Program-made: the position numbers and the translations under genes | DNA from: Geitlerinema sp. PCC 9228 | GTDB lineage: Bacteria; Cyanobacteriota; Cyanobacteriia; Cyanobacteriales; PCC-9228 | DNA: 40,062 nt | NCBI RefSeq assembly: GCF_001870905.1 | Contig: NZ_LNDC01000052.1 | Location: forward strand, 14,027-54,088 | Direction: 5' to 3' | The notes under the pieces: generated by a model | Seen by the model: only the letters and a program-made list of their open reading frames with translations | Told to the model about the DNA's origin: nothing | The model's database searches: none | Part shown: positions 33,145 to 40,062 of the stretch, piece after piece | Layout: each line of letters begins with the position of its first letter | Numbering within the stretch: position 1 is the stretch's first letter

Positions 33145-33470
33145 GGCGATCGCGGTGGCCATGCTTCATGCCACGAACCTGTTATACCAAATCCGTACTG
33201 GCAAGACCCAATCGTACAACCGGGTCACCTCCCCACTGTAGTCCCCCGAGCCTGCGGGGGACAGTTCGGGTTATGTTTGTGGTTTAGCAATATCGGATTT
33301 CGTATTAGCGGTGGCACCACATCCGTTTTTTGAAACCACCGAAATTGTGGGTAGGGGTCATTCCAAGATGGTCTCTCTAGTAAGAAGATTTGCGAACTCG
33401 CATTTCGGGCATTTTTTGAACGGATTTGCGAGGAGATTCTAAGTTTCGCCAACCCAACGCGATCGCTTGC
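33145..33470. other. Intergenic stretch with two hairpins
   Basis: No gene is seen. A hairpin near 33155-33172 (GTGGC...GCCAC) follows the coiled-coil gene. A stronger one at 33241-33262 pairs GTCCCCC with GGGGGAC but has no T-run. Confidence 0.5.
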
Positions 33471-33515
33471 CAAAAAAACAAACCACCGGTGCAGGCACGA
33501 ACCTCGCCGGTGGTT
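33471..33515 (-). terminator. Terminator of the DUF4327 gene
   Basis: On the minus strand AACCACCGG pairs perfectly with CCGGTGGTT around a 15-base loop and is followed by TGTTTTTTTGG. The DUF4327 gene ends 42 bases upstream of it. Confidence 0.85.
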
Positions 33516-33557
33516 GTTATAAGTTTGCTAAATTTCCGTTGTCTTTCTTGATTTTTG

Positions 33558-33806
33558 TCAGTCGTTTTCCCACTCTTCGTGTCCCAGTAAATCAGCAATG
33601 CGATCGCGCAGCAAATAATCGCACTCTTCTAGTTCGCATTCCACGAAAGCCCATTCCCGAGGCGGAATGAACTGACAAAGGGTGTAGATGGGCTGCTGGC
33701 GGCTAACTTTGCCCTGATAAACGAGACTGCGAGCTTCCTCCTTGATGGCGTCAATAGAGTAGTGAACGTTTTTGTAAGTGTTGCTAGGAATGGTGGTAAT
33801 AGTCAT
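33558..33806 (-). CDS. DUF4327 family protein
   Basis: The 82-residue protein starts at ATG 33806. After a 15-residue variable start, YSIDAIKEEARSLVYQG, VSRQQPIYTLCQFIPPREW, CELEECDYLLRDRI and LLGHEEWEND match the DUF4327 pattern I recall; this family is confined to cyanobacteria and has no known function. No membrane segment. A family-A insertion remnant lies directly upstream, its edge 13 bases from the start codon, so the gene's promoter may sit inside the remnant. Confidence 0.9.
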   Translation of the reverse strand: MTITTIPSNTYKNVHYSIDAIKEEARSLVYQGKVSRQQPIYTLCQFIPPREWAFVECELEECDYLLRDRIADLLGHEEWEND

Positions 33807-33819
33807 AAAATCTACTGCC

Positions 33820-34196
33820 TTTCACGGAAAATCTTCGATACGTTTGCAAGCACTGTCGCTTTAGCGCCGGGAGGAAAAACGAACGGCGACTTTAGTCACC
33901 TTCCCCACCCCCACCGAGAGCGAAAAGAGGTGCAGTTTCCGCTCTTTCGGGGTTCTAGCCGGAATCGCCTCCCCGGCACCGGCTCATGTTTTCCTCGCCT
34001 ATGTTTTTCGGGCTGGTTGAGCTAACGTCACTGCCTGACCCCTGGTAGGGCGGTTTAACCGTTAACAGCAGGGTGACCAACACCGAAAGCATTTGTAGGT
34101 ACCATGACTCTAAAAACGTAGCCCCCAAGGGCTGAGGCTGGTCAGCTACCTGAAGCTGGAGGCATGAAGCCCCCGTGCTTCAACCGGGGGTGCTGA
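33820..34196 (+). mobile_element. IS200/IS605-type end without transposase (family A, copy 2)
   Basis: About 377 bases match copy 1 from TTCACGGAAAATCTTC to GCTGAC. It has about 45 extra bases near the left end (33837-33880) containing GTCGCTTTAGCGC, a 13-mer also found in the minus-strand hairpin at 39990-40010. The right-end hairpin is AGCCCCCG...CGGGGGTGCT, with loop and stem changes relative to copy 1. The rest of 34197-34483 shows no gene. Confidence 0.55.
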
Positions 34197-34483
34197 CGCC
34201 ACTGCGATCGATTACGCGACAATTACGCGACAGTTGAGGGATACTCCCAGAAAACAGCATGCTCGCAAGCAAGCTTTGTTGGTTTGGCTTTGAGAGCTTT
34301 TTGTAGCTACATATACTGAACTATTTTCATTGTGACCCCAAAAAAAAGTTCGTGACATTAAGATTGTGTTAACTTTTGTTTCCTTTTGATGTTTTAATGT
34401 CATCTCTAGAAACAATTGGGATTTTATATGAATTTATCGGTAAAATTTCGGCAAAAACAGGCAAAAATAAGCTAAAAATCCCA

Positions 34484-36061
34484 TCAAGCAAAAATTTTCT
34501 CCATCAAGCAAGCCTGTGCTGCCTGCATCTGCCCAAAGCTAAACAAACCCACTGTCTCCTCGGGCAAAATTTCAAACCAGCGATCGCGTAGGTAGGGGCT
34601 ACCATAAATAACCAAAGCTTGCAGTTGCCGTCGGTCAAGCAATTGCCGCAGCCAAACATCCACCTCCGGGGCCATACCTGCCACCCCGCGAAAAGGGTGG
34701 CCCCGGGCAAACAACTGCACCAACACCGGTCCTTTCAGTTCCCAATATGCCACGCTGGGGGTAAAGCGATCGCACAGTCGCAGTTGATATCCCTTTTCCC
34801 AGGGAACCGCGATCGCCGGGGGATGCCCTTTTAACGCCTCTTCCCGCAGCAATTCATCCACCACAATGACATTGCAGGGAGTTTGCTGTTCTCCGGCAGG
34901 TGGTAGTTGCCCATTTCCCCATTGGCTGCTAGAAGCTACCAGCAACGATTGGGCACTGGGATGGAACGTTGCCGGCAGATCGGGGATAGGATCGCCCCCA
35001 TGCTGCCAACAGGAACTGGCAATTTTGCTTTTGGCTTGCCAAATCCGTGCCACCGACGCCCGAATTCGCTCTCGGGAAATTCTACCTGCCTCTACCGCCT
35101 CCACCACCGCCTCAATTGTGGCTTTGGGGTCGCTGGGCATCAGCAAAATATCGGCACCAGCTTCCACCGCCATGACCGCCGCCGTAGCTGGCGTGTAAGC
35201 ATTGGCGATCGCCCCCATCACCAACGCATCGGTAACAATCAACCCAGAAAATCCCATTTGCTGGCGCAGTTGCCCCGTGAGAATCGCTGGTGACAGGGTA
35301 GCGGGAAGGCGATCGTCAAATGCTGGCATCCGTAAGTGAGCGCTCATTACCGCATCCACCCCAGCCGCGATCGCCCTGGCAAACGGCACCCGTTCCACCT
35401 GCTGCCACCGTTGCTGGCTGTGGGGAATCGTCGGCAAATGGAGATGGGAATCCACGCTCGTATCTCCGTGACCGGGAAAATGCTTGGCCGCGTTCAATAC
35501 CGAATGTTGCTGGCTGCCGCGAATAAATGCTTGGGTAAGTTCGCCAACCACCTCGGGAGTATCCCCGAAAGCTCGCACGTTAATCACCGGATTTTGGGGA
35601 TTGTTGTTTACATCTACCACCGGTGCCAAAATCCAGTTGATACCCAACGCTTGTGCCTGGCGGGCCGTAATTTCCCCCATTTCCCAAGCATAGCGGCGCG
35701 CCGCTGACAAATCCCGACGGGCAATTTCCGCGATCGCCATGGGTGGGGGAAACCAAGTTGCTCCGGCAAACCGCTGCCCCACCCCTTCTTCCACATCCGC
35801 CGCTACAAATAGGGGAATCTCGCTCCAAGACTGCAACTGCCGCGATCGCATCCAAACTTCCGCTGCCGTACCCCCCAACAAAATAACGCCACCAACCCCC
35901 CATGCACCAATCCACTCACGCAACGTAGCTTGGGGCGGTTCCCAAGCGGGGTATTCAATTTGCACATCAAACAGGTGGCCCGAGGCGCGTACTACCACCA
36001 TCTGAGCCACCTGCTGTGCTAACGACAGAGAATCGATCGCCACAAGAGAAGAACTTGCCAT
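34484..36061 (-). CDS. nagZ: GH3 family beta-N-acetylhexosaminidase-like enzyme
   Basis: 525 residues from ATG 36061. The GH3 barrel contains VGGVILLGG, FVAADVEEGVGQRF, INWILAPVVDVNNNP and AAKHFPGHGDTSVDSH, whose His/Asp dyad is the NagZ acid/base, and GLIVTDALVMGAI, whose Asp (in TDAL) is the nucleophile. Typical NagZ is about 340 residues; this one adds a roughly 170-residue C-terminal domain, as in many cyanobacterial and Gram-positive forms. It would release GlcNAc from cell-wall fragments. No signal peptide. Last gene of a DUF751-rbfA-nagZ unit, 14 bases after rbfA. Confidence 0.88.
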   Translation of the reverse strand: MASSSLVAIDSLSLAQQVAQMVVVRASGHLFDVQIEYPAWEPPQATLREWIGAWGVGGVILLGGTAAEVWMRSRQLQSWSEIPLFVAADVEEGVGQRFAGATWFPPPMAIAEIARRDLSAARRYAWEMGEITARQAQALGINWILAPVVDVNNNPQNPVINVRAFGDTPEVVGELTQAFIRGSQQHSVLNAAKHFPGHGDTSVDSHLHLPTIPHSQQRWQQVERVPFARAIAAGVDAVMSAHLRMPAFDDRLPATLSPAILTGQLRQQMGFSGLIVTDALVMGAIANAYTPATAAVMAVEAGADILLMPSDPKATIEAVVEAVEAGRISRERIRASVARIWQAKSKIASSCWQHGGDPIPDLPATFHPSAQSLLVASSSQWGNGQLPPAGEQQTPCNVIVVDELLREEALKGHPPAIAVPWEKGYQLRLCDRFTPSVAYWELKGPVLVQLFARGHPFRGVAGMAPEVDVWLRQLLDRRQLQALVIYGSPYLRDRWFEILPEETVGLFSFGQMQAAQACLMEKIFA

Positions 36062-36075
36062 TCCCTACGCTATGC

Positions 36076-36486
36076 TTATTCCGAGCTGTTTGCTTCGGCA
36101 TCTGAGCCCTCAGATACCGGCTCTTTTTCCTGACGCTCCCTTTGCAAACGATCGATCAGGGAGAGGACTTGGGTACCGCGTTCGATGGAACGGTCTTCGA
36201 TGAATCGAACTTCGGGGGTGCGGCGCAAACGCACGCGATGACCCAACTCGCTGCGCACAAATCCCGTAGCAGCTTTCAACCCAGCCATGGTTTCTTCCCG
36301 AGCTGCTTCGGTTCCGTAGATACTCACAAAAATCTTGGCATGTTGCAGGTCTTTGGAAACATCTACGGCGGTAATACTCACCATTCCTGCCCCAACGCGA
36401 TCGTCTTTGATGTCGTTGAGCAGCATTTGGCTGATTTCTTGTTTGATAAGCGAAGCTACGCGAGCAACGCGACGATTGGTAGCCAT
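36076..36486 (-). CDS. rbfA: Ribosome-binding factor A
   Basis: 136 residues from ATG 36486 ([19 protein letters not shown]), the usual beginning; an earlier in-frame start adds a non-family stretch. The KH-like fold has [59 protein letters not shown] and DRSIERG. RbfA binds the 30S subunit during 16S rRNA maturation and is needed at low temperature. The tail is acidic. It lies between DUF751 and GH3 genes, as is common in cyanobacteria. Confidence 0.96.
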   Translation of the reverse strand: MATNRRVARVASLIKQEISQMLLNDIKDDRVGAGMVSITAVDVSKDLQHAKIFVSIYGTEAAREETMAGLKAATGFVRSELGHRVRLRRTPEVRFIEDRSIERGTQVLSLIDRLQRERQEKEPVSEGSDAEANSSE

Positions 36487-36529
36487 AGGTATAAAAGATA
36501 CAAACGCAAACGAACGAAACAGAAGTTGG

Positions 36530-36745
36530 TTACGCCGGTGGTTGTGCTTCGTGCAAGCCCAGCATCGCCGCGAGGGTAAAATACAAAAACACGAAGCTGG
36601 ATACAAGAAAGCCCACCAGCGCCACCGCGCTCACTGGATTTTTCAACAGCGGTTTTAACCAACCAAAAAAGGAAAAGAAAATCCCTAAAACGATGGTAAT
36701 AAAGTAACGCGGGTAGCGAGAAACGTTAGCCCAAAAATCATTCAT
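36530..36745 (-). CDS. DUF751 small membrane protein
   Basis: The 71-residue protein starts at ATG 36745. [16 protein letters not shown] is the characteristic start, followed by two membrane segments (about 15-32 and 38-62, [16 protein letters not shown]). DUF751 is found in cyanobacteria and plastids and often sits beside rbfA; its function is unknown. It is 43 bases before rbfA. An IS remnant lies just upstream, leaving only about 65 bases of native promoter region. Confidence 0.92.
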   Translation of the reverse strand: MNDFWANVSRYPRYFITIVLGIFFSFFGWLKPLLKNPVSAVALVGFLVSSFVFLYFTLAAMLGLHEAQPPA

Positions 36746-36810
36746 GGCTTGGAACCAGGGGTAATCGTGCAGGCGCTTTGAGAGCTTGGTGTCCCTTTCT
36801 TAACTGTTAG

Positions 36811-37092
36811 CACTCTCACAAATAGAATTCGTGAGATTCTCGCTTCGTTGGGTGTGCCTAGATAGACTTGCTATGAGCTAGCCTATCTCCGGTGACAGGG
36901 ACCCTCAGCGAGCATGTTTCCGTCCTGCCGGTGGACGTATTTTTAACGGGATTCTAGCACATTTTTGACGGCGGCTCAAGCTGCACGGGACGGCGGCGAG
37001 CGCTCAGACGACTTGTGCTGAGCCTGTCGAAGCAGCGTCGCTTTTCATCCCTGCTTTCAAAAGTCAGGGCTTTCAAGCTCCCGATTCATGCG
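36811..37092 (-). pseudogene. tnpB 3' remnant with right end (family B, copy 2)
   Basis: This copy matches 32144-32502 at both ends (CTCACAAATAGAATTCGTGAG hairpin; CAAGCTCCCGATTCATGCG) but has lost the zinc-ribbon segment. It has gained a roughly 40-base insert containing CTTGTGCTGAGCCTGTCGAAG at 37012-37032. The flanking spacer 36746-37119 holds nothing else. Confidence 0.55.
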
Positions 37093-37119
37093 CTCACCCT
37101 TTTGGGGAAGGAAAACCAC

Positions 37120-37953
37120 CTAATTTTGGCTATGGGAACTGGTGGTTGTTGCGCCAAGAGCAGCGATTTCTTGCAATTGCTGAAAATCAAGGGGGTTCGC
37201 TGGCGATCGCAGGTTCAGCCACAACAGGTACTCAAAATTGCCCGCCGGTCCGGTAATGGGAGAAGGCACAACTCCTTGACTGTTCCATCCTAACGCACGG
37301 GCAGCCTCTATAACTTGGGCGATCGCGGCTGCCCGGTCGCCACTATGCCGAACCACGCCTTTTTTCCCCACGCGATCGCGCCCCACTTCAAACTGCGGTT
37401 TCACCAGCAAAATGACATCCCGCGGTGGCTGCAGCAGTTCCCACAGCCTCGGCAATACTTTCACCAGGGAAATAAACGAGAGGTCGGCTACCCCCAAATC
37501 CGGAAATTCCGCCCCAGGTGCGTAAAGCTGTTCTGCCGTCAGGTGGCGCAGGTTGGTCCGTTCTCGCAATACCAATCGGGGGTCGTTGCGCAATTTCCAA
37601 TCAACCTGACCGTAGCCCACATCCACACCATAAACTCGCCGCGCCCCATTTTGCAGCAAACAATCAGTAAACCCACCGGTAGAAATACCGCCATCCAAAC
37701 ACACGCGATTGGCAACGGTAATGGGAAAAGCTTCCAAAGCCGCGGCTAGTTTTTCGCCACCGCGGGAAACATAAAGCGATCGCGGTTTGACATGAATTTC
37801 TGCTGCGATGGGAACCTCCGTTCCTGGCTTATCGACAACTTCCCGAGCCACCCTTACCTCCCCAGCCCGAATGCAACGTTGGGCTTGCTGTCGCGACGAA
37901 CAGAAATTTCGCTCTACCAAAAGCACATCCAAGCGTTTTTTATCCTTCGCCAT
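37120..37953 (-). CDS. tlyA: TlyA family rRNA 2'-O-methyltransferase
   Basis: 277 residues from ATG 37953. Residues 7-65 are an S4 RNA-binding domain (RLDVLLVERNFCSSRQQAQRCIRAGEV). From about 80 the FtsJ-like fold has CLDGGISTGGFTDCLL for SAM binding, then VYGVDVGYGQ, LSFISLVKVLP and LLVKPQFEVGR. The catalytic Lys/Asp pattern fits. TlyA methylates cytidines in 16S and 23S rRNA; haemolysin annotation is historical. The SAM motif reads DGGIS rather than the more usual DVGAS. Its 3' end abuts the family-B remnant. Confidence 0.92.
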   Translation of the reverse strand: MAKDKKRLDVLLVERNFCSSRQQAQRCIRAGEVRVAREVVDKPGTEVPIAAEIHVKPRSLYVSRGGEKLAAALEAFPITVANRVCLDGGISTGGFTDCLLQNGARRVYGVDVGYGQVDWKLRNDPRLVLRERTNLRHLTAEQLYAPGAEFPDLGVADLSFISLVKVLPRLWELLQPPRDVILLVKPQFEVGRDRVGKKGVVRHSGDRAAAIAQVIEAARALGWNSQGVVPSPITGPAGNFEYLLWLNLRSPANPLDFQQLQEIAALGATTTSSHSQN

Positions 37954-38258
37954 GCCGTTTCCCTGCCTGCCGTTGGGCAGGTAGATCCCACTTTTTCCAT
38001 TCTATGGCAAATAATGGAAACAAGAACGAAGGATTCGACCGGTACGACTCCCTTGGTTGTTCGCGATTCGCTGCTGGGTTGCTTGTTTGTCTTTTCTTGT
38101 GTATCTACTGTTTTTGGGGAGATAAAGAACAACTGCGGCACGAAATACGACCCCAAAAACAACAAATCAAATTTAATATCTCCCTGGACCAAGAATAATA
38201 CAGGGGATTTTTCTATATAGCAAACATTACTTTCTATTTTTCGCTGGGAAAAGTAACT
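37954..38258. other. Intergenic region between divergent tlyA and channel genes
   Basis: No gene is visible. The last part before 38259 is AT-rich and would hold the channel promoter; GGGAAAAG 8 bases before the start is a weak ribosome site. Confidence 0.5.
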
Positions 38259-39113
38259 ATGTATTTTCGACGCAAGCGGCAAATCTTTCAACTGTTAGAG
38301 ACCAACCAATCCAACCATCCAGCCAGTCGCTGGTTTGATATTTTTCTCATGGGATTAATTGGTTTCAATATTTTCTTTGTGATTGTTGGAACGGTAGATA
38401 GCATCGCCCAACGCTACGATGGCTTTTTAAAAGGATTTGAAGTTTTTTCTGTTGCTGTTTTTACCATTGAATATATTTTACGAGTTTGGACCTGTACCCT
38501 GTACCATCAATTTGCCCACCCTATCTGGGGCAGAATTCACTATATTTTCACGCCCTTGGCGTTAATCGATTTGTTGGCGATCGCGCCTTTTTATCTTCCC
38601 CTGTTGTTCCCCGACTTGCGGTTTTTGCGTGCCCTGCGCCTGTTCCGCCTGTTCCGACTGTTGAAAATGGGGCGTTACTCCCAAACCCTCAAAGGATTGG
38701 CGCGGGTTCTCAAAGCCAAACGGGAAGATTTGGTAATTAGCTTTTTTACCATTTCCATTTTGCTGGTGTTTTCCTCCAGTTTGATTTATTTTGTAGAACA
38801 CGAGGCCCAGCCAGAAGCATTCCCTAACATTCCCGCTTCCATGTGGTGGGGGGTAGTTACCCTGACCACGGTCGGCTACGGGGATGTTTATCCCATTACC
38901 CCCATTGGTAAGGTTTTGGGCGCAGCTTTAGCCGTTTTGGGCATTGGCATTTTTGCCCTGCCGGCTGGTATCCTGGCTTCGGGATTTGCTGAAGAACTGG
39001 AAAAGCGACGGGAACGCCGTTCTCGTACCCAACAAATAGCAGCGGAAAAATTTTGTCCCCATTGCGGTAAAAGATTGGATGTACCACCCACCAACCCCAG
39101 AAACCACGAATAA
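38259..39113 (+). CDS. Voltage-gated potassium channel with C-terminal zinc ribbon
   Basis: 284 residues from ATG 38259. Six membrane segments: S1 near 28-48, S4 with regular basic residues (RFLRALRLFRLFRLLKM, about 124-140), then S5, the pore helix and S6. The selectivity filter TTVGYGD is at residues 203-209, indicating K+. After a basic linker (EKRRERRSR) the tail carries CPHCGKRL, half of a zinc-ribbon motif, so the C-terminus may bind Zn as a dimer. The last 35 bases overlap ureD in another frame. Confidence 0.93.
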   Translation: MYFRRKRQIFQLLETNQSNHPASRWFDIFLMGLIGFNIFFVIVGTVDSIAQRYDGFLKGFEVFSVAVFTIEYILRVWTCTLYHQFAHPIWGRIHYIFTPLALIDLLAIAPFYLPLLFPDLRFLRALRLFRLFRLLKMGRYSQTLKGLARVLKAKREDLVISFFTISILLVFSSSLIYFVEHEAQPEAFPNIPASMWWGVVTLTTVGYGDVYPITPIGKVLGAALAVLGIGIFALPAGILASGFAEELEKRRERRSRTQQIAAEKFCPHCGKRLDVPPTNPRNHE

Positions 39114-39954
39114 AGAATTGTCTGCGGCGAGCGCTACCAGTAGCTGGTTGGGGCGTCTAGAAATTACCTATACCCACCGCCAGCAAACCACGCAAATCCA
39201 ACGCGATCGCATCCAAGCCCCTTTAAAAATCCAACGTCCGTTTTACCCGGAAGGTCCGCAGGTGTGCCATACTGTTGCCCTGCATACAGCCGGTGGCATG
39301 GTCGGGGGCGATCGCTTATCCCAAGAACTCACGTTACAGCCGCAAGCCCAAGTTTTGTTTACCACGGCAGCCGCTAGCAAAGTATATCGCAGCGAAGAAG
39401 CGATCGCGCGCCATCAGGTACATTTACACGTACAAGCGGATGCCCACCTGGAATGGTTGCCCCAGGAAACCATTGTTTTCAACGGTGCCCGCTACCATCA
39501 AGATATGCGCGTGGCCTTGGCACCGGAAGCCACTTGGTTGGGATGGGAGATTACCCGTTTTGGTCGTTCGGCGCGGGGAGAACGGTTTGAACGGGGTACT
39601 TGGCGATCGCGTATAGAAGTGTGGCAAGGGGAAACACCACTGTGGATCGACCGCCAGTATCTCATCGGCGGCAGTCCCATGCTTGACAGCCTCAGCGGTT
39701 TGGCCGGTCAATCGGTCATTGCGACGTTGGTTTGGCTGGGAAAACCTGTCTCTGCCGATGTGGTGGCCAAAAGCCGCAATTTGTATTCGTTTCCTGAGGG
39801 GGAAATTGGCGTTACCCGTTTGCCTATGGGCATGCTATGTCGCTATCGGGGCTCTTCCACCGTCGATGCCAGACAGTGGTTGGTTGCCGTGTGGGGTTGG
39901 TTGCGCCAAACTTTTCGCCAGCGCCCGGTTTGTTATCCGCGGGTTTGGGTGTAG
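39079..39954 (+). CDS. ureD: Urease accessory protein UreD
   Basis: Up to 291 residues from ATG 39079, inside the channel gene; a TTG at 39118, just after the channel stop, is an alternative that starts nearer the family's usual WLGRLEITY. Family marks are LHTAGGMVGGDRL near residue 68, TTAAASKVYRS near 95, ETIVFNGARY near 130 and FGRSARGERF near 162. UreD (UreH) is a scaffold for UreF and UreG in nickel insertion into urease. The structural urease genes are not in the window and might lie beyond the right edge. Confidence 0.93.
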   Translation: MYHPPTPETTNKELSAASATSSWLGRLEITYTHRQQTTQIQRDRIQAPLKIQRPFYPEGPQVCHTVALHTAGGMVGGDRLSQELTLQPQAQVLFTTAAASKVYRSEEAIARHQVHLHVQADAHLEWLPQETIVFNGARYHQDMRVALAPEATWLGWEITRFGRSARGERFERGTWRSRIEVWQGETPLWIDRQYLIGGSPMLDSLSGLAGQSVIATLVWLGKPVSADVVAKSRNLYSFPEGEIGVTRLPMGMLCRYRGSSTVDARQWLVAVWGWLRQTFRQRPVCYPRVWV

Positions 39955-39987
39955 GGGCGTACCGAGGGGTCATTTGGCATTGTCACT

Positions 39988-40062
39988 GACCCCGCGCTAA
40001 AGCGACGGGGCTTGGGAACAGCCAGGTTCCCGTAGTAGTGGCTAGACCAAGAGCCGATAGTA
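39988..40062 (-). mobile_element. IS200/IS605-like right end on the minus strand
   Basis: CCCCG-CGCT at 39990-39998 pairs with AGCG-A-CGGGG at 40001-40010. It is followed by a second hairpin, GGGAAC (40014-40019) with GTTCCC (40026-40031). Read on the minus strand it ends AAGCCCCGTCGC...GCGGGGTCAGTGAC, a form typical of IS200/IS605 right ends. Any transposase would lie beyond the right edge. Confidence 0.5.

Noticed and set aside
32422-33162. Long minus-strand open frame opposite the coiled-coil protein gene
   Set aside because: It is antisense to a plausible gene, runs into an IS remnant and has no recognisable domain; composition looks like a shadow frame.
33241-33262. GC-rich hairpin considered as a terminator
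   Set aside because: The stem is strong but no T-run follows on either strand.

Overview
The window is chromosomal DNA from a cyanobacterium. The octamer GCGATCGC (HIP1) is scattered through coding and spacer DNA alike, and many genes belong to cyanobacterial families: mreBCD beside a short-type ssb, DUF4327, DUF751, a two-copy RRM RNA-binding protein, and a GT2 enzyme of the monoglucosyldiacylglycerol synthase type. I cannot name the species from the sequence. Most genes are housekeeping or membrane genes; the accessory material is concentrated at 1-4200, 9700-10060, 12100-13900 and 31600-37100.

Layout. 1-4142 (minus): a three-gene operon of a dynamin-like large GTPase, a small P-loop GTPase and a membrane protein with 16-residue tandem repeats that runs off the left edge. 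4560-6522 (plus): a secreted SIMPL-domain protein, then two near-identical RRM proteins, each with a shared 61-nt leader and a related 3' hairpin. 6696-8755 (minus): a VTT/DedA-type membrane protein and an MFS permease. 8985-11673: a TrkA-type K+ regulatory subunit and a convergent CPA1 Na+/H+ antiporter, separated by a three-unit tandem array that copies the end of the antiporter gene. 12136-13887 (minus): two DUF488 proteins and a dual-OB-like protein in one overlapping operon. 14455-14526: tRNA-Val(UAC). 14644-16635 (plus): DUF2227 protein, MazG and CrcB/Fluc. 17180-20947: ssb (minus), then mreB, mreC, mreD and an HTH-GrpE-like fusion (plus). 20944-23369: a DUF1350 hydrolase, an M15-like peptidase and an ICL/PEPM-family enzyme. 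23824-28108 (plus): a GH57 glycosidase and a glycolipid synthase. 28143-31593 (minus): dnaX carrying a 138-residue mini-intein inside its Walker B motif, then a parvulin-like PPIase. 31700-37100: eroded IS200/IS605 ends surround a coiled-coil protein, DUF4327 and a DUF751-rbfA-GH3 operon. 37120-39954: tlyA (minus), then a voltage-gated K+ channel overlapping ureD.

Functional themes are cell shape (mreBCD), DNA replication and repair (ssb, dnaX), ribosome maturation (rbfA, tlyA), ion homeostasis (TrkA-type, NhaP-type, CrcB, Kv channel), glycolipid and glycan metabolism (GT2, GH57, GH3) and the start of a urease accessory locus. The observations most worth follow-up are the duplicated rbp leader, which is better conserved than the silent sites of the genes it precedes; the minimal DnaX intein; the double-GTPase membrane operon; the DUF488/DUF488/dual-OB operon; the triplicated antiporter 3' end; two families of IS200/IS605 ends lacking intact tnpB; and a possible small RNA at about 16841.
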